A DNA stretch of 14,418 bases from assembly GCA_937952095.1 (NCBI GenBank), contig CALFYG010000232.1, forward strand, positions 1-14,418, given 5' to 3'. Shown here in pieces: positions 14,068 through 14,418 of the stretch; position 1 is the first letter of the stretch, and each line of letters starts with the position of its first letter. A model generated the notes under the pieces. It was not told the DNA's origin, searched no databases, and saw only the letters and a list, made by a program, of their open reading frames with translations. Origin of the DNA: an uncultured Micrococcales bacterium. Its GTDB lineage: Bacteria; Actinomycetota; Actinomycetes; S36-B12; UBA10799. A program made the position numbers and the translations under genes.

Positions 14068-14418
14068 GTCCCGAGATCTCGGTGGTCATCGTCGTACACG
14101 ACATGCCCCAACAGGCCCTGAACACCCTCCGGTCGTTCGCCGTGGACTACCAGCGCCACGTGAGCCAGGACGATTACGAGGTCATCGTGGTGGAGAACGA
14201 GTCACCGAACCTGCTGGGTGAGCAGGCGGCGCTGTCCACCGGCGGGAATGTCCGCTACATGCTGCGTCCGAACGATGGCCACTCCCCCGTGCCGTCCCTC
14301 ATCGAGGGGATCGCGGCGGCGAACAAGGCCGGGAGGATCGCGAAATACTTCGACACGTCGTTGGCCAGCGAGAAGGTGGTCAGTGCGCCGCGGGTGATCA
14401 ACTGCTGCTTGCCGACTT
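14064..14418 (+). CDS. Glycosyltransferase family 2 (tandem copy 2), genuine to about residue 86, then chimeric
   Basis: GTG 14064 overlaps the previous TGA (GTGA) and opens a frame to the right edge, 118 codons. Residues 1-86 parallel the upstream GT2: ISVVIVVHDMPQQALNTLRS, DYEVIVVENES, and GHSPVPSLIEGIAAA. At this point copy 1 continues into the LLVDGARM active-site segment, but here the frame reads NKAGRIAKYFDTS and shows no GT2 likeness. The opposite strand of exactly this stretch encodes KdpB. So the true gene ends in this sequence near 14313-14321, and the rest of the frame is an antisense reading of another gene. It is a truncated GT2, lost either through an assembly join or a real rearrangement. 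Confidence 0.8.
   Translation, partial: MSPEISVVIVVHDMPQQALNTLRSFAVDYQRHVSQDDYEVIVVENESPNLLGEQAALSTGGNVRYMLRPNDGHSPVPSLIEGIAAANKAGRIAKYFDTSLASEKVVSAPRVINCCLPT
14312..14418 (-). CDS. kdpB: Potassium-transporting ATPase B subunit (KdpB), internal fragment
   Basis: Read on the minus strand from 14416, codons give VGKQQLITRGA, then LTTFSLANDVSKYFAILPALF to about 14321. TTFS-[IL]-AND-x-x-KYFAI-x-PA-x-F is a signature of KdpB, the P-type ATPase subunit of the KdpFABC potassium pump, found shortly before its last membrane helices. KdpB normally continues with AATYP or similar; here after FAA the frame reads AIPSMRDG and runs into the reverse of the GT2 gene. The 5' part would lie beyond the right edge. 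About 35 residues are visible. The identity rests on a motif recognised from memory but it is very specific. A kdp operon has no functional link to the glycan genes, supporting an artificial or recent join. Confidence 0.85.

Overview
The window is about 14.4 kb of GC-rich DNA with frequent GTG/TTG starts and almost no intergenic space. It looks like a high-GC actinobacterium (Actinomycetota). The gene families (Rv3806c-type UbiA transferase, GtrA protein, Wzm/Wzt-type ABC exporter, GlfT1-like glycosyltransferase) resemble the arabinogalactan region of mycobacteria, but the set and order differ. I cannot name a genus. It is a cell-surface glycan locus.

Layout. (1) Minus strand, 1-1926: a polysaccharide flippase cut by the left edge, preceded by a membrane acyltransferase. 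(2) Plus strand, 2128-6845: five genes joined by 1-4 base overlaps: decaprenyl-phosphate phosphoribosyltransferase (UbiA family), a 91-residue protein, a GMC-type FAD oxidoreductase and two extended SDR epimerase/dehydrogenases. (3) Minus strand, 6842-9327: ABC permease, ABC ATPase with a C-terminal extension, and a GtrA protein. (4) Plus strand, 9373-11314: a GT4 and a GlfT1-like GT2 glycosyltransferase. (5) Minus strand, 11331-12407: a phytanoyl-CoA-dioxygenase-like Fe(II)/2-oxoglutarate oxygenase. (6) Plus strand, 12464 to the end: a hexapeptide-repeat acetyltransferase and two tandem paralogous GT2 genes.

How they may work together (inference). The UbiA enzyme would make a polyprenyl-phosphate pentose. 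The GMC oxidoreductase and one or both SDRs would then epimerise or oxidise the lipid-linked sugar, a job done in mycobacteria by the unrelated DprE1 with DprE2. The glycosyltransferases build a glycan, the acyl- and acetyltransferases decorate it, and the ABC transporter and/or flippase export it. No DprE1 homologue or DPPR phosphatase lies in the window.

The most striking anomaly is at the right end. The last GT2 gene stops resembling its paralogue near 14313-14321. From there to the end, the opposite strand encodes a clear piece of KdpB, the potassium-transporting P-type ATPase subunit. The join falls in a GCGGCGGCG microhomology and is either a chimeric assembly/amplification product or a true inversion/deletion breakpoint.

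I saw no tRNA, rRNA, CRISPR array, insertion sequence or convincing intrinsic terminator. No stretch over 300 bases lacks a gene; the longest gap is the divergent region 1927-2127.
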